A program made the position numbers and the translations under genes. Shown in pieces: positions 27,735-37,781 of a DNA stretch of 47,735 nt. The notes beneath the pieces are model-generated. The model saw only the letters and a list, made by a program, of their open reading frames with translations, was not told where the DNA came from and ran no database searches. Each line of letters opens with the position of its first letter. The first letter of the stretch is position 1. Origin of the DNA: Alphaproteobacteria bacterium (lineage in GTDB: Bacteria; Pseudomonadota; Alphaproteobacteria; Micavibrionales; Micavibrionaceae); assembly GCA_023700945.1 (NCBI GenBank), contig JAMPXY010000006.1, positions 1 to 47,735 of the forward strand, in the 5' to 3' direction.

Positions 27735-28655
27735 ATGATGTTACTGAAGAAATTTTTGGCCGTGAGTGTTCTAGGCCTGAGCACGCTGCTGGGGAGAGAT
27801 ACCGCCACAGGGCAACGGTCGGCCCCGGCACCCGGCAGCATTATTGCTATCGGCGGCAATGAAGATAAATTGCACGATAAAACCGTTTTGCAGGCCGTCA
27901 TCAATGAGGCCAAAGGAGCCGATTCCCGGGTTGTGGTCATCACGACCGCCTCGCGTGAACCGGAGGCCCGGAAAGATGAATATAGCCGGGCCTTTGAAGC
28001 GATAGGGGTGCGGAATTTCACCTTCATTTATATAGACAAGCGCGATCAGGCCTTTGACCCTCACATTTACAACAAACTGACAGGGACGGATGTGGTCTTT
28101 TTTTCAGGCGGTGACCAGTTGCGGCTGACGGCCCTGCTGGCGGGTACGCCGTTCCTGAACGCTGTCCGGCAGTTGCACAAGCAGGGTATCGTCATCGCTG
28201 GCACCAGCGCCGGGGGCGCGGCCCTGTCGGATCTGATGATTTATGGCGGGGTCAGCGAGAAGGCTGCCACCAAGGGGGAAGTCTTGCTGACCGGCGGTTT
28301 TCGCTTTATCGACCGCGTCGCCTTCGATACCCATTTCCTCAATCGTAGCCGCTTGCCCCGCCTGTTCAACATCGTGGCCTCGAACCCCGAAATTCTGGGG
28401 ATCGGTGTGGATGAAGATACTGGCGTTATCTTTCATGAGGGCGGCGACACATTCGAGGTGGTGGGATCGGGTAAGGTCACCGTTGTCGACGGCACCCGCC
28501 TGCAATCGGACTTTCACACAGTCGAGCGCGGCGCAGAAGCACATTATAGCAATGCCGCGTGCCACACCTTGTTCGCGGGCGACCGTTTTAACATCAGGAC
28601 AAAAGCGCTGGTTCACACCGTTGCGACAAAAACCATGGGATCGCCCGCCCCATAA
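27735..28655 (+). CDS. Cyanophycinase-like peptidase (family S51), predicted exported
   Basis: Hydrophobic N-terminus; IIAIGGNEDK, FFSGGDQLRL, nucleophile motif GTSAGGAALSD, GIGVDEDTGVIF. Confidence 0.88.
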   Translation: MMLLKKFLAVSVLGLSTLLGRDTATGQRSAPAPGSIIAIGGNEDKLHDKTVLQAVINEAKGADSRVVVITTASREPEARKDEYSRAFEAIGVRNFTFIYIDKRDQAFDPHIYNKLTGTDVVFFSGGDQLRLTALLAGTPFLNAVRQLHKQGIVIAGTSAGGAALSDLMIYGGVSEKAATKGEVLLTGGFRFIDRVAFDTHFLNRSRLPRLFNIVASNPEILGIGVDEDTGVIFHEGGDTFEVVGSGKVTVVDGTRLQSDFHTVERGAEAHYSNAACHTLFAGDRFNIRTKALVHTVATKTMGSPAP

Positions 28656-28697
28656 TCAGGGAAGCCTGTTCTAGACGGCAGCACCGCAATTAATCAG

Positions 28698-30362
28698 CTA
28701 GAGCACATCTTCAAGAACACGGCGGGCCAGATACTGGCTGACGCCTTCAATCTCCAGCACCACGGCATTGACACCATGTTTCTTCAGATCATCGGCATGG
28801 GCCTGATCGTGAGCCCGCGCATAGATAGTGGCCTGCGGACACTGGGCACGAATTTGCTTGAGCGTGCGCTGTGCAGCCTTTCTATCGTCGAGCGCCAGCA
28901 CAATTGAGCGCGCATGGGAGGCCCGCACCTTTTCCAGGGCCTGTGTGTTGCTGGCATCGCCAAAGAATACCGGCATGCCCCGCTGGCGCAAGGCGTCAAG
29001 CGCCGGACCATCAATATCAAGCGCGAGGTAGGGGATCTGGTTCATCTCCAGCACTTTGGCTACCGCCTGTCCGGTACGACCGAATCCGGCAATCACCACA
29101 TGACCAACAATATCCCGGCTGGCTCCGGCCAATGTGTCCTCAAAGGAGAGGTGGCTACGCTTTTGCAATGCCCGTTCCGCATATTCAGCGAGCCAGTAAG
29201 CTGCAGGCGTCAACGCCAGCGTCAGACACGTCATCATAGTCATAAATTGGCCGGTGTCTTGCGGCACGATGGCAAGCTGCATGGCCATCCCAATGATGAT
29301 CAGGGCAAATTCCCCCGCCTGCCCGAGCGTGATACCGATACGTACCGCCATCGGTAGCGGCAAGCCAAAGGCCCGGCATAATCCGGTGATCAACGTCGCC
29401 TTGATCACGAATAATCCAGCAACACTGGCAAAAAGCCAACCCACGTTATTCATCACCAGCGATACATCAATCGCCATCCCGACCGATAGAAAGAACAGCG
29501 CCATAAACAGGCCCTTGAACGGCTCCATGTCGATTTCAATCTGGTTGCGGAATTCGGTCTCGGCAAAGATCAGACCGGCAAGAAAAGCCCCCAGCGCCAT
29601 ACTAAGGCCCGCATATTCTGTAGCCAACGCTGCCAACAACAACAGCAACAAGATGCAGGCCATAAAATACTCATGTCCGACACGACCCGAGGAAGCCAGA
29701 CGCAGCAAGGGCTGGGCCAGCACCCGCCCCACCAGTAAAACAACCACGATCACGCCTATAGCCTTGGCCAGAGCCAGTAGCAGGGAGGGATCTTGCCCAC
29801 CCCCTTCAGCACCATGGCCCAGCAGAGCCAATAAAAACATCATGGGGACAATCGCCAGATCCTGTAACAGCAAAATCGCAAAGCTGGCCTGCCCAACCGG
29901 TGAGGCAAAATGCCCGCGGTCCATAATGAGCTTCATGACAACTGCCGTAGAAGACAGCGCCAGACATAAGCCCAGTACCAACGCCGTTTGCGCCGTATTC
30001 CCCCAAGCCCAAGCGAGCAAACCAATGATAGTTGCACACAGCAGCACCTGTGCGGTACCCAGTCCAAAAATAAGGCGCCGCATCGCCAACAGACGGGCAG
30101 GTGAAAGTTCGATCCCGATCAGGAATAATAAAAAAACAATTCCAAATTCGCCCAGTACCCTGACCTGCGATATATCGGTAAAGGCGATAAGGGAAAATAT
30201 CTGCGGGGCTTGCGGCAAACTAACCAGACCGAAAGGGCCAATCACAATCCCGACCAGAAGAAACCCCAGCACCGGATTAAGACGCATCCGGGCAAGCAGC
30301 GGGATCAGCGCGCCCGCAACCATCAGGAAGACAATTATTTCTTTTAACGGCAAGGGATGCAT
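28698..30362 (-). CDS. CPA2 monovalent cation:proton antiporter with RCK/TrkA-N domain (KefB/C-like)
   Basis: Multi-TM Na/H exchanger domain; VVIAGFGRTGQAVAKVLEMNQIPYLALDID Rossmann RCK domain. Confidence 0.93.
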   Translation of the reverse strand: MHPLPLKEIIVFLMVAGALIPLLARMRLNPVLGFLLVGIVIGPFGLVSLPQAPQIFSLIAFTDISQVRVLGEFGIVFLLFLIGIELSPARLLAMRRLIFGLGTAQVLLCATIIGLLAWAWGNTAQTALVLGLCLALSSTAVVMKLIMDRGHFASPVGQASFAILLLQDLAIVPMMFLLALLGHGAEGGGQDPSLLLALAKAIGVIVVVLLVGRVLAQPLLRLASSGRVGHEYFMACILLLLLLAALATEYAGLSMALGAFLAGLIFAETEFRNQIEIDMEPFKGLFMALFFLSVGMAIDVSLVMNNVGWLFASVAGLFVIKATLITGLCRAFGLPLPMAVRIGITLGQAGEFALIIIGMAMQLAIVPQDTGQFMTMMTCLTLALTPAAYWLAEYAERALQKRSHLSFEDTLAGASRDIVGHVVIAGFGRTGQAVAKVLEMNQIPYLALDIDGPALDALRQRGMPVFFGDASNTQALEKVRASHARSIVLALDDRKAAQRTLKQIRAQCPQATIYARAHDQAHADDLKKHGVNAVVLEIEGVSQYLARRVLEDVL

Positions 30363-30559
30363 TTAAAAAACCAGTCCAGGCACAAGAGGTCAGGCAATCG
30401 GCGTTTATCAAGATACTATAAGCAGGGAATATACGAATTTCTATAACATAAGACGCAACTAGCCAGAACTAGAGGGGAAAGCCTGCCCAGCGCCAGAATT
30501 ATCAGCTATAGTCAGCAACAGCCCTTCACAGGCCTTATCCTGTTACAACCCACACGCCC

Positions 30560-31366
30560 ATGATCCATAAAGCCCTTCCTGTTCAGCTGACTTCTTACGA
30601 TATCCTCAAGGCGCTGGCGGTGGTGTTGATGGTCGCCGACCATATCGGGGCCTATTTCCTGCCGGACGTGCTGTGGTTGCGGGTGGCCGGGCGGTTATGT
30701 GTACCCATGTGGTTTTTCCTGATCGGCTATGCCCGCAGTCGTGATCTTGACCGTTCGTTGTGGTGGGGGGCACTACTGGTGATCCTCAGCGATTTCATCA
30801 CCGGGCGCTATATTTTTCCTCTCAATATTCTGGTCACTATTTTAGGAGTCCGGCTGGTGCTGGATGTGACCATGAAATTTGCCCTGAAAAATGGTCTGAC
30901 CTTCTGGCTGATAGCAACTTTGCTGACGGCCATGATCGCCCCCAGCGCCATGCTGATGCAATATGGCACCCAAGGCCTGTTGCTGGCCGGTTGTGGTTGG
31001 CTGCTCCGGCATATCCCGGTGAATGATCGCCGCAGGGTTACATACGTCCTGCCCTATATGATTTTTTGCACGATGGTTTTCACAATAGTGCAATGGAGCT
31101 TGTTCCGCTTCTCTATCCCCGAGACAGCGGTTTTGTTGATCGGACTGGCCGCAGTGATGGCAACGCTGCACGGTTTTTACCCATTCGCCCTACCCAGGCT
31201 GACACAGGCCCTGCCTATGCCAGTTGTCAGCCTGATCCAGATGGCCGGACGACATACCTTGCTGATCTATGTCGTCCATCTTTTGCTGATCAAGGCGCTG
31301 GGGTTGTGGCTTTACCCCGCATGGTTCAGCTTCCTCGGCTGGGAATTATTTCCGCCGAAACCGTAG
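30560..31366 (+). CDS. TraX family membrane protein
   Basis: DILKALAVVLMVADHIGAYFLPDVLWLRVAGRLCVPMWFFLIGYA; repeated TM segments. Confidence 0.85.
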   Translation: MIHKALPVQLTSYDILKALAVVLMVADHIGAYFLPDVLWLRVAGRLCVPMWFFLIGYARSRDLDRSLWWGALLVILSDFITGRYIFPLNILVTILGVRLVLDVTMKFALKNGLTFWLIATLLTAMIAPSAMLMQYGTQGLLLAGCGWLLRHIPVNDRRRVTYVLPYMIFCTMVFTIVQWSLFRFSIPETAVLLIGLAAVMATLHGFYPFALPRLTQALPMPVVSLIQMAGRHTLLIYVVHLLLIKALGLWLYPAWFSFLGWELFPPKP

Positions 31367-31386
31367 CAATCCCGTTCACCCCCGTC

Positions 31387-31863
31387 TTATGAACCCGGAA
31401 TAAATGTGCCCCTCTGCGCGAAGGGCAAGCGGCGACCAGCGGCACCGGAAAGGAACAACACCCCATCCACCTCATAAGAGGGCTTAAGATCGGGATTGGA
31501 TTGCAAACGGTCAATCTGTTTCAACCAGTCGAGCGGATTGCTGGTCACTGTAACATGGACGATCTCCTCTCCCAGAGCCAGAATCAGAGTTTGATCACGG
31601 CTAACCCCGCGTGCAAATTCACGATCATTGAGAACCACCCGGTAATTCAGCCCCGCAACCGGCAAGGCCACATTGTTGGGATTCTGGATACGCAAGGCCA
31701 CATCATAACGCTGCTCAAAAAATGTCATGTTCTCCCCCGGAGTAATATTGGAGAGTTGAACATAAGGTGTTTGCAGATCGTTGAACCCGGCACTGGCGCA
31801 AGCGGCCAGCAAGGGCAGCCATAAAACCACAAACAATAATCTCGGCACCCTGATTATGGTCAT
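31387..31863 (-). CDS. LEA type 2 (LEA14/WHy-like) exported protein
   Basis: N-terminal signal/lipobox-like LLAACAS; FEQRYDVALRIQNPNNVALPVAGLNYRVVLND. Confidence 0.83.
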   Translation of the reverse strand: MTIIRVPRLLFVVLWLPLLAACASAGFNDLQTPYVQLSNITPGENMTFFEQRYDVALRIQNPNNVALPVAGLNYRVVLNDREFARGVSRDQTLILALGEEIVHVTVTSNPLDWLKQIDRLQSNPDLKPSYEVDGVLFLSGAAGRRLPFAQRGTFIPGS

Positions 31864-32009
31864 GTCATAGTCCTTCCACTGTTCAGATAACTATCTGGTT
31901 TATCCCATAAAATCATGCCGTCAATAAGGCAGATTTTCGGAAAATCCCGTTAAGCCCTTGTTCACCGTTCCCTGCGACACTGAAAGGGTCAGATCAGGGA
32001 GATCTCATC

Positions 32010-32618
32010 ATGCGCATCCGTGTGCCACAACCAAGTCTAAGTGATCAGCAACTGGCGACCCTGCATGCCCGCTTTGTGGTACCGATTGCCATTCAGATGA
32101 TCCTGAATGATACCGAACAGCTGGATGAAGAATGCGAATGCGCACTGCATGAGTGCCTGTCAGAATTACAGCCCGATACCGGCCTTTTATGTCTGGCTTT
32201 ATGCGCCCAGCATGTCGCAGGTGCCGCCACAGAAAGCCCGATTGCCCAAATGCTGGCGATTTCATCGGCACGAATGGCGGATGAATATGGAGCTGCCCTC
32301 CTCGCGGAATCTGGCCGTGGAGCCGAACCCTTAAGTGATTTCGATGCGATGTTACTGCTGCAGCAGGTACCCGAGGACCTCGAAGAGCTGGCCACCTTGC
32401 TGGACGCCGTGCTGGCACAATCCGACCCGCATTCACCGGAAGGACTTCTCTGTGACATTTTATCGGTACAGGCTCTGGTTCATGCTGAACGCGCCGGTCA
32501 CGAACTGGCAGAACTCAGCTTCCTGAATCCGGAAAAACATACGCCGCCCCCGACCCATCGCCCGCAACCCCGCACGCTCGAGCGGCTCGCTGAAAACGTG
32601 ATCGTCTTTCCACGATAA
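32010..32618 (+). CDS. Hypothetical protein
   Basis: 202-aa acidic ORF followed by a hairpin. Confidence 0.7.
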   Translation: MRIRVPQPSLSDQQLATLHARFVVPIAIQMILNDTEQLDEECECALHECLSELQPDTGLLCLALCAQHVAGAATESPIAQMLAISSARMADEYGAALLAESGRGAEPLSDFDAMLLLQQVPEDLEELATLLDAVLAQSDPHSPEGLLCDILSVQALVHAERAGHELAELSFLNPEKHTPPPTHRPQPRTLERLAENVIVFPR

Positions 32619-32620
32619 AA

Positions 32621-32641
32621 AGGGCGGCCTAAAGCCGCCCT
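32621..32641. terminator. GC-rich hairpin between convergent genes
   Basis: agggcggcctaaagccgccct with weak flanking A/T tracts. Confidence 0.6.
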
Positions 32642-32661
32642 CCTCATCCCATGTCATAAAA

Positions 32662-33009
32662 TTACGGTTGCACGGGCTTAATCTGGTTGGCCGTCAACTG
32701 CATGAAGAAGCTGTGATGGATATTGCCCAGCACACCTTCCGGGGCCGGACCTGCCGGATCGGCATCCGAAAGGACAAAGGCCGTTTGCACCTGTGCAACC
32801 CCGGCATCTTTCCAGGCCTGCAGGGCATCAACGCATTTTTGTTCGATCCGGGCATTGCCCCCGGGCCACTCAGCAGCCCAGTTACCCAAACCATCCGGCT
32901 TGCCGATTTTTAGATCATTCACATGGGCCTGTTTGCCATCGCGGGCGGCCGTAAAAACGCTCAGCAGGCGGTCAACACTATAAAGCAGGGGGGTATCGGG
33001 GTTTAACAT
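32662..33009 (-). CDS. Hypothetical protein
   Basis: 115-aa ORF with plausible protein composition; no recognised domain. Confidence 0.7.
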   Translation of the reverse strand: MLNPDTPLLYSVDRLLSVFTAARDGKQAHVNDLKIGKPDGLGNWAAEWPGGNARIEQKCVDALQAWKDAGVAQVQTAFVLSDADPAGPAPEGVLGNIHHSFFMQLTANQIKPVQP

Positions 33010-33145
33010 GGCGGGCGCACTTTCCTGTGGGGTTGTCAGGGTTAAAATTTAAAGTGCTCTATTTTCTATAATCACAACACCATCAAGTCAAGAAAAAACT
33101 AAAGACTTTCAGGGGTTTTTCTTCATTTCAGGTTCGATATTTATC

Positions 33146-33175
33146 TTGACCCGCCCCCTGCCATTCCCCTATAAC
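33146..33175 (+). promoter_or_regulatory. Predicted sigma70-type promoter of rplJL
   Basis: TTGACC - 18 nt - TATAAC. Confidence 0.7.
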
Positions 33176-33179
33176 AGCC

Positions 33180-33353
33180 GGGTTTGGAGGCGTGCATCGT
33201 TGATGTTCGCCTTCCTGTCCAAGACTACAGGTGAGCCTCTGGGCCTGAAATATCCTGTATAGACGGGGAAATCGCCACCGACCTTTTAGGGGGATCTGGC
33301 TGGTTATATTTTCCGTGCGCTGGACAGGATGGGTTATGCCCATCCTTTTTTAT
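33180..33353 (+). ncRNA. Ribosomal protein L10 (rplJ) mRNA leader ending in an attenuator-like hairpin
   Basis: Conserved-looking segment ctgtccaagactacaggtgagcctc, then GGATGGG-ttatg-CCCATCC-TTTTTT (33327-33351), directly upstream of rplJ. Confidence 0.7.
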
Positions 33354-33391
33354 TTTGGGATTTTTAGGTTGGTTTTGAAGGAGAAAAAACC

Positions 33392-33892
33392 ATGACAGAG
33401 AAAAAAGCCTACGTGGCCAAACAAGCGAAGACCGAGGCTGTTGCCAAACGTCTGGAAAATGCAGAGCTGGTCATTCTGACCCATAACAAAGGCATGACCC
33501 ACCTGATGGATCGTGAACTGCGCAATAACCTGCGCAAAGAAGGCGCCACCTTCGGGGTAGAAAAAAACACCTTGGTTGCTCGCGCAATCAAAGGTACCAA
33601 ATTCGAATCCCTGACTGACAAGCTCAAAGGTCCGGTCGGTATTGCCGTATCAAACGACCCGTTGGCTGCGGCCCGCGTGGTTTACGAATTTGCCAAGAAA
33701 AATGACAAGCTCGAAATCATTGGCGGCGCCACCACAGACGGCGCTCTCGATCTCGAAAAAATCAAGTTTCTGGCAATGCTGCCGAGCAAAGATCAACTGC
33801 GCGGCAAAATCGTGGGTCTGTTGCAAGCACCGGGTGCGCAGCTGGCGCGTCTGGCCAATGCCTATGCGACCAAAGATCAGGCCGCTTCGTAA
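33392..33892 (+). CDS. rplJ: 50S ribosomal protein L10
   Basis: MTEKKAYVAKQAKTEAVAKRLENAELVILTHNKGMT...; L10 fold; followed by rplL. Confidence 0.96.
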   Translation: MTEKKAYVAKQAKTEAVAKRLENAELVILTHNKGMTHLMDRELRNNLRKEGATFGVEKNTLVARAIKGTKFESLTDKLKGPVGIAVSNDPLAAARVVYEFAKKNDKLEIIGGATTDGALDLEKIKFLAMLPSKDQLRGKIVGLLQAPGAQLARLANAYATKDQAAS

Positions 33893-33940
33893 TTATTTTG
33901 AAATCAACTACAGCTTATTACACTTAAAAGGAGAAATGAA

Positions 33941-34306
33941 ATGGCTGCTAATCTTGATAAACTCGTTGAAGACCTGTCCGCTCTGACGGTGCTGGAAGCC
34001 GCAGAACTGGCAAAATTGCTTGAAGATAAATGGGGCGTTTCGGCTGCAGCACCTGTTGCAGTTGCAGCCGCAGGTGCGGCTCCGGTTGAAGAACAGGACA
34101 GCTTCAATGTTGTTCTGGTTGACGGCGGTGCTAACAAAATCAACGTGATTAAAGAAGTTCGTGCGATCACCGGTCTGGGCTTGAAAGAAGCCAAAGATCT
34201 GGTTGAAGCTGGTGGCAAGGAAGTCAAAACAGGCGTATCCAAATCTGAAGCTGAAGAGCTTAAGAAAAAACTGGAAGCCGCAGGCGCCAAAGTCGAACTG
34301 AAATAA
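33941..34306 (+). CDS. rplL: 50S ribosomal protein L7/L12
   Basis: [42 protein letters not shown]...[49 protein letters not shown]. Confidence 0.98.
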   Translation: MAANLDKLVEDLSALTVLEAAELAKLLEDKWGVSAAAPVAVAAAGAAPVEEQDSFNVVLVDGGANKINVIKEVRAITGLGLKEAKDLVEAGGKEVKTGVSKSEAEELKKKLEAAGAKVELK

Positions 34307-34330
34307 TCGGTCAGACCGTTATGAATAGAA

Positions 34331-34360
34331 AACGGCCCGCGCTCTGCGGGCCGTTTTTTT
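34331..34360 (+). terminator. Intrinsic terminator after rplL
   Basis: AACGGCCCGC-gctct-GCGGGCCGTT followed by a T-tract. Confidence 0.93.
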
Positions 34361-34380
34361 CATTTTATTGCTACCCCTAT

Positions 34381-34752
34381 CTAGGCAGCCTGAGCCAGCA
34401 TGGGCCCCAGCGCCCGCCCCCCCAGTAGATGAACATGGAAATGTGGTACTTCCTGCCCACCATGCAAACCAGTATTAGCAATTGTACGGAACCCGCCAGC
34501 GGGCAATTCCATATCGTTGGCGATTTTTGCCACAGCCCGCCAGAAGGCCGTAATTTCATCAGCAGTGGCCTGCGCACCAAAATCAGCCACTGATATATAG
34601 CGGCCTTTTGGAATCACCAAAATATGCACCGGCGCCTTGGGCGCAATATCGCGGAAAGCCAACACATAGTCATCTTCGTAAACAGACTGGCAGGGAATTT
34701 CCCGACGCAGAATTTTAGCAAAAATATTATTATCGTCATAAACGCTTGTCAT
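34381..34752 (-). CDS. HIT family protein (HinT-like)
   Basis: IFAKILRREIPCQSVYEDDYVLAFRDIAPKAPVHILVIPK; HVHLLGGR. Confidence 0.94.
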   Translation of the reverse strand: MTSVYDDNNIFAKILRREIPCQSVYEDDYVLAFRDIAPKAPVHILVIPKGRYISVADFGAQATADEITAFWRAVAKIANDMELPAGGFRTIANTGLHGGQEVPHFHVHLLGGRALGPMLAQAA

Positions 34753-34796
34753 GATCTTATAAGCCTCCCAGGCATGAGATCGGGGCCACCTAGCCC

Positions 34797-35498
34797 CTAT
34801 ACCTCAATAACCAAGAGTTCAGCGTCCGTCAAACCACGAATGGACAAGATGCCCTCGTCCGTGACTTCCGCGCCATCGCCGGTTTGCATGATTGTGCCAT
34901 TGAGATCAATCTCTCCAGCTGACACCACAACATAGGCCCCGGTCGGCCCACGCACCTGATGGGTAAGCCGGGTACCATCTCCCACAACTCCCCCATAGAT
35001 CGCGGCCTCCTGATGAATATGCAACACAGAAGCCCCCTGATCTTCTTTCCGTCCGGACACCAATAACTGTAAATCGTCTTGACGTAACGCCTTGGGAAAG
35101 ACTGCATGTTCCCAGCGTGGCGGCAAGCCTGTGGCTGAGGGTTTAATCCATATCTGAAACAGAGTTGTATCTTCGTGTGGGTCCGCATATTCAGCATGGG
35201 CAATACCCGTCCCAGCCGACATGACCTGTACATCACCAGCAGCCGTACATCCCTGATGCCCCAGCGAGTCACGGTGATGCACAGCCCCCAAACGCACATA
35301 GGTGATAATCTCCATATCACGGTGAGGATGCAGATCGAATCCCTGACCTGCCCGGATCAGGTCATCATTGATTACCCGCAAAGGGCCAAAGCCCATCCGG
35401 CTGCGATCATGATAATCACCAAAACTGAAATGATGACGCGAATCAAGCCACTCATTGTGAAAGGCACCCAGTGTGCCCTTGGGATACAGCCGGATCAT
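34797..35498 (-). CDS. Pirin family (bicupin) protein
   Basis: HFSFGDYHDRSRMGFGPLRVINDDLIRAGQGFDLHPHRDMEIITYV; GHQG; GTGIAHAEY. Confidence 0.93.
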   Translation of the reverse strand: MIRLYPKGTLGAFHNEWLDSRHHFSFGDYHDRSRMGFGPLRVINDDLIRAGQGFDLHPHRDMEIITYVRLGAVHHRDSLGHQGCTAAGDVQVMSAGTGIAHAEYADPHEDTTLFQIWIKPSATGLPPRWEHAVFPKALRQDDLQLLVSGRKEDQGASVLHIHQEAAIYGGVVGDGTRLTHQVRGPTGAYVVVSAGEIDLNGTIMQTGDGAEVTDEGILSIRGLTDAELLVIEV

Positions 35499-35600
35499 CG
35501 CGATCCTTCCTTTCTGCGTAAAAGAATGCAGCCTTAAGAAAGCTGCAACCCCGCTCCAATAAGTTAGGGCGGGGTCACGCTTCGTCCAGTCGGAGGAAAA

Positions 35601-36173
35601 TCATGAAGGCATGGTCAAAGCCAGAGCCGGATCAATAATCTTGGTGTAATAGCGCCCCCGAATAATCTGGTCACCGACTTTGGCGTAATAGGGGTGCGTC
35701 CCGAACAATTCGTATCCCAAACTTTCAAATAACTGAATCGCTGCCTCCTGGCTTTCACGCACATCCAGATTGATAACAGAAAAACCCTCACTTAAGGCCT
35801 GTTTTTCCGCAACCTCGAGCAACATACGCGCCAACCCGTGTCCCCGCGCCCATGGCGCTACAAAATTGGCACTCAAATGAACAGAAAAACTTTGCGCCTC
35901 ATTGTTGCGGTTTGGCAAGGTCAGCTGACAGGTGCCACAAACTACGCCATCCAAACGCGCCAAAAACAAGCGACGCTGGGGCATGGTCATCACCCCCTGC
36001 CAATAGCGCTCAAGAATCTCGCGGGCGGGCAATTTGATCCAGCCAAAACCACCGCCATTTTCGATGGCGGCATCCGTCGCATCACACAAATCCTGCATTT
36101 CACCAGGAGACAAGCTGGTAGCCAGTTCAACGGTTGCCACCGGCTTCAACGGCTTCAATCGGCTATCGCTCAT
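35601..36173 (-). CDS. GNAT family N-acetyltransferase
   Basis: LSANFVAPWARGHGLARMLLEVAEKQALSEGFSVINLDVRESQEAAIQLFESLGY. Confidence 0.9.
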   Translation of the reverse strand: MSDSRLKPLKPVATVELATSLSPGEMQDLCDATDAAIENGGGFGWIKLPAREILERYWQGVMTMPQRRLFLARLDGVVCGTCQLTLPNRNNEAQSFSVHLSANFVAPWARGHGLARMLLEVAEKQALSEGFSVINLDVRESQEAAIQLFESLGYELFGTHPYYAKVGDQIIRGRYYTKIIDPALALTMPS

Positions 36174-36356
36174 GATTGTCCCTCCAGTGCTTACGCGTGA
36201 TATTTCAAAACCAGCCCTTCTTTCATTTCAGCATAAAAACACTGAAGAAAGATAAAAATTAGTAATTGATTGCCGATGTTTTGTGCTGATTCTATGCTGC
36301 GTTGCAAGACTCTCAAGCCTGCAGCAAAACCACCATCGGTGAAGGGGGGCGTCCGG

Positions 36357-36659
36357 TTACAAGCGCAACTGATGGTGGCTGCGGCGCCACTTATATCCTG
36401 ATTCATTGAGATCCTGAAAACCCTCAGCGACCGTCAAAGCCGCCCCTGCCAACGTGAGCGGATTTTCCCAAGAGAGCGCCGTTACGGCTGTGCCCGCGAA
36501 GATCTTGCCCTCATCCAGACGACGGCGGGCACTGGGTAGTGCGCCCGGGTGAGACAAAGCAGAATCAATATTACGGTACAGTTCAGTAGCATCATGCCAT
36601 AATCTCCCAAGATATGAGGGGGGCGGTGTCCGGTAAGCGGTCTTGCCTGAATTGGTCAT
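36357..36659 (-). CDS. Small hypothetical protein
   Basis: 100-aa ORF in an otherwise unexplained interval. Confidence 0.5.
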   Translation of the reverse strand: MTNSGKTAYRTPPPSYLGRLWHDATELYRNIDSALSHPGALPSARRRLDEGKIFAGTAVTALSWENPLTLAGAALTVAEGFQDLNESGYKWRRSHHQLRL

Positions 36660-36764
36660 TTATTCCTCTTTAGTGCCTTATTTTGGAATAAAGTAACATG
36701 AAAATCAAAACAATGGAAACAAAATGATAAACAACAACTCCAAGGCTAGGGCCTTCCTCGCTCT

Positions 36765-37781
36765 CTAGGAGGCGGGTGGGGCGGGCGTTTCACCATCCTG
36801 TGCCTTGGTAACCTGACTGGTCCGGATCATTGAGACAATGATGCCCCCCGCGAGCAAGGTCAAAGTAATCCCAAGTGAGATAAAGGCTGGAACCTTATCA
36901 ACGAAGTGGCCGTAGAAAGCTTTGCACCCGATAAACACCAGAATGATCGCCAGAGAATATTTCATGTAAATGAAGCGGTGAATGATGGCGGCTACAGCAA
37001 AATACATAGCCCGCAAACCCACGACCGCAAAAATGTTACTGGTGTAGACAACAAAGGTATTCGAGGTGATAGCCAATACCGCCGGCACCGAGTCAACCGC
37101 AAACAAGAGGTCGGCAACCTCGACCGTCACCAAGGCCAGAAAGAGCGGGGTTGCCCGCAGCCCGCCACTGGGATTATCAATCGTTCTCTCGCGGATAAAG
37201 AAACTATGGCCGTGCAAAAACTTTGTGACTTTCAAGTGCTTCTGTAAGAATTTGATGAAGCGGCTATCTTCAATATGTTCATCATCTTCATCTCTGGCCA
37301 TCATCATCTTGATGCCGGTAAAGATCAGGAAAGCGGCAAAAATCAACAATACCCATTCAAAATTATGCACCAGCGCGGCACCCACGCCGATCATGATCCC
37401 GCGCATGACAATCACGCCCACGATCCCCCAGAACAAAACTCGGTGCTGATATTCACGAGGAACGCCATAATAAGTGAAGATCAATGACATTACGAACAGG
37501 TTATCAATCGAAAGACTCTGCTCGATGAGATAGGCGGTATAATAATCCATCCCGTCATCGGCCCCAAGTTTCCACCACACCCAGACGCCGAAGAGCAAGG
37601 CAATAGAAACATAGATACCTGCCAGCCGCAAACTCTCGGCAGCACCGATCACATGGTCTTTTTTGTTGAGAACGGCAAGGTCAAACACCAGCAGCGTGGT
37701 AACAACTGTCAGGAAAATAAGCCACATGCTGGCAGGCTGCCCGAGAAACTGACTGTCGAGGAGCGTGGTGATAAATTCCAT
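36765..37781 (-). CDS. TerC family integral membrane protein
   Basis: SLSIDNLFVMSLIFTYYGVPREYQHRVLFWGI; LLFAVDSVPAVLAIT. Start trimmed to MEFITTLLD. Confidence 0.92.
   Translation of the reverse strand: MEFITTLLDSQFLGQPASMWLIFLTVVTTLLVFDLAVLNKKDHVIGAAESLRLAGIYVSIALLFGVWVWWKLGADDGMDYYTAYLIEQSLSIDNLFVMSLIFTYYGVPREYQHRVLFWGIVGVIVMRGIMIGVGAALVHNFEWVLLIFAAFLIFTGIKMMMARDEDDEHIEDSRFIKFLQKHLKVTKFLHGHSFFIRERTIDNPSGGLRATPLFLALVTVEVADLLFAVDSVPAVLAITSNTFVVYTSNIFAVVGLRAMYFAVAAIIHRFIYMKYSLAIILVFIGCKAFYGHFVDKVPAFISLGITLTLLAGGIIVSMIRTSQVTKAQDGETPAPPAS

Noticed and set aside
29254-30366. 370-aa ORF antisense to the CPA2 antiporter
   Set aside because: Covers a well-supported gene on the other strand; Ser/Pro/Arg-rich composition is typical of antisense reading of GC-rich coding DNA.
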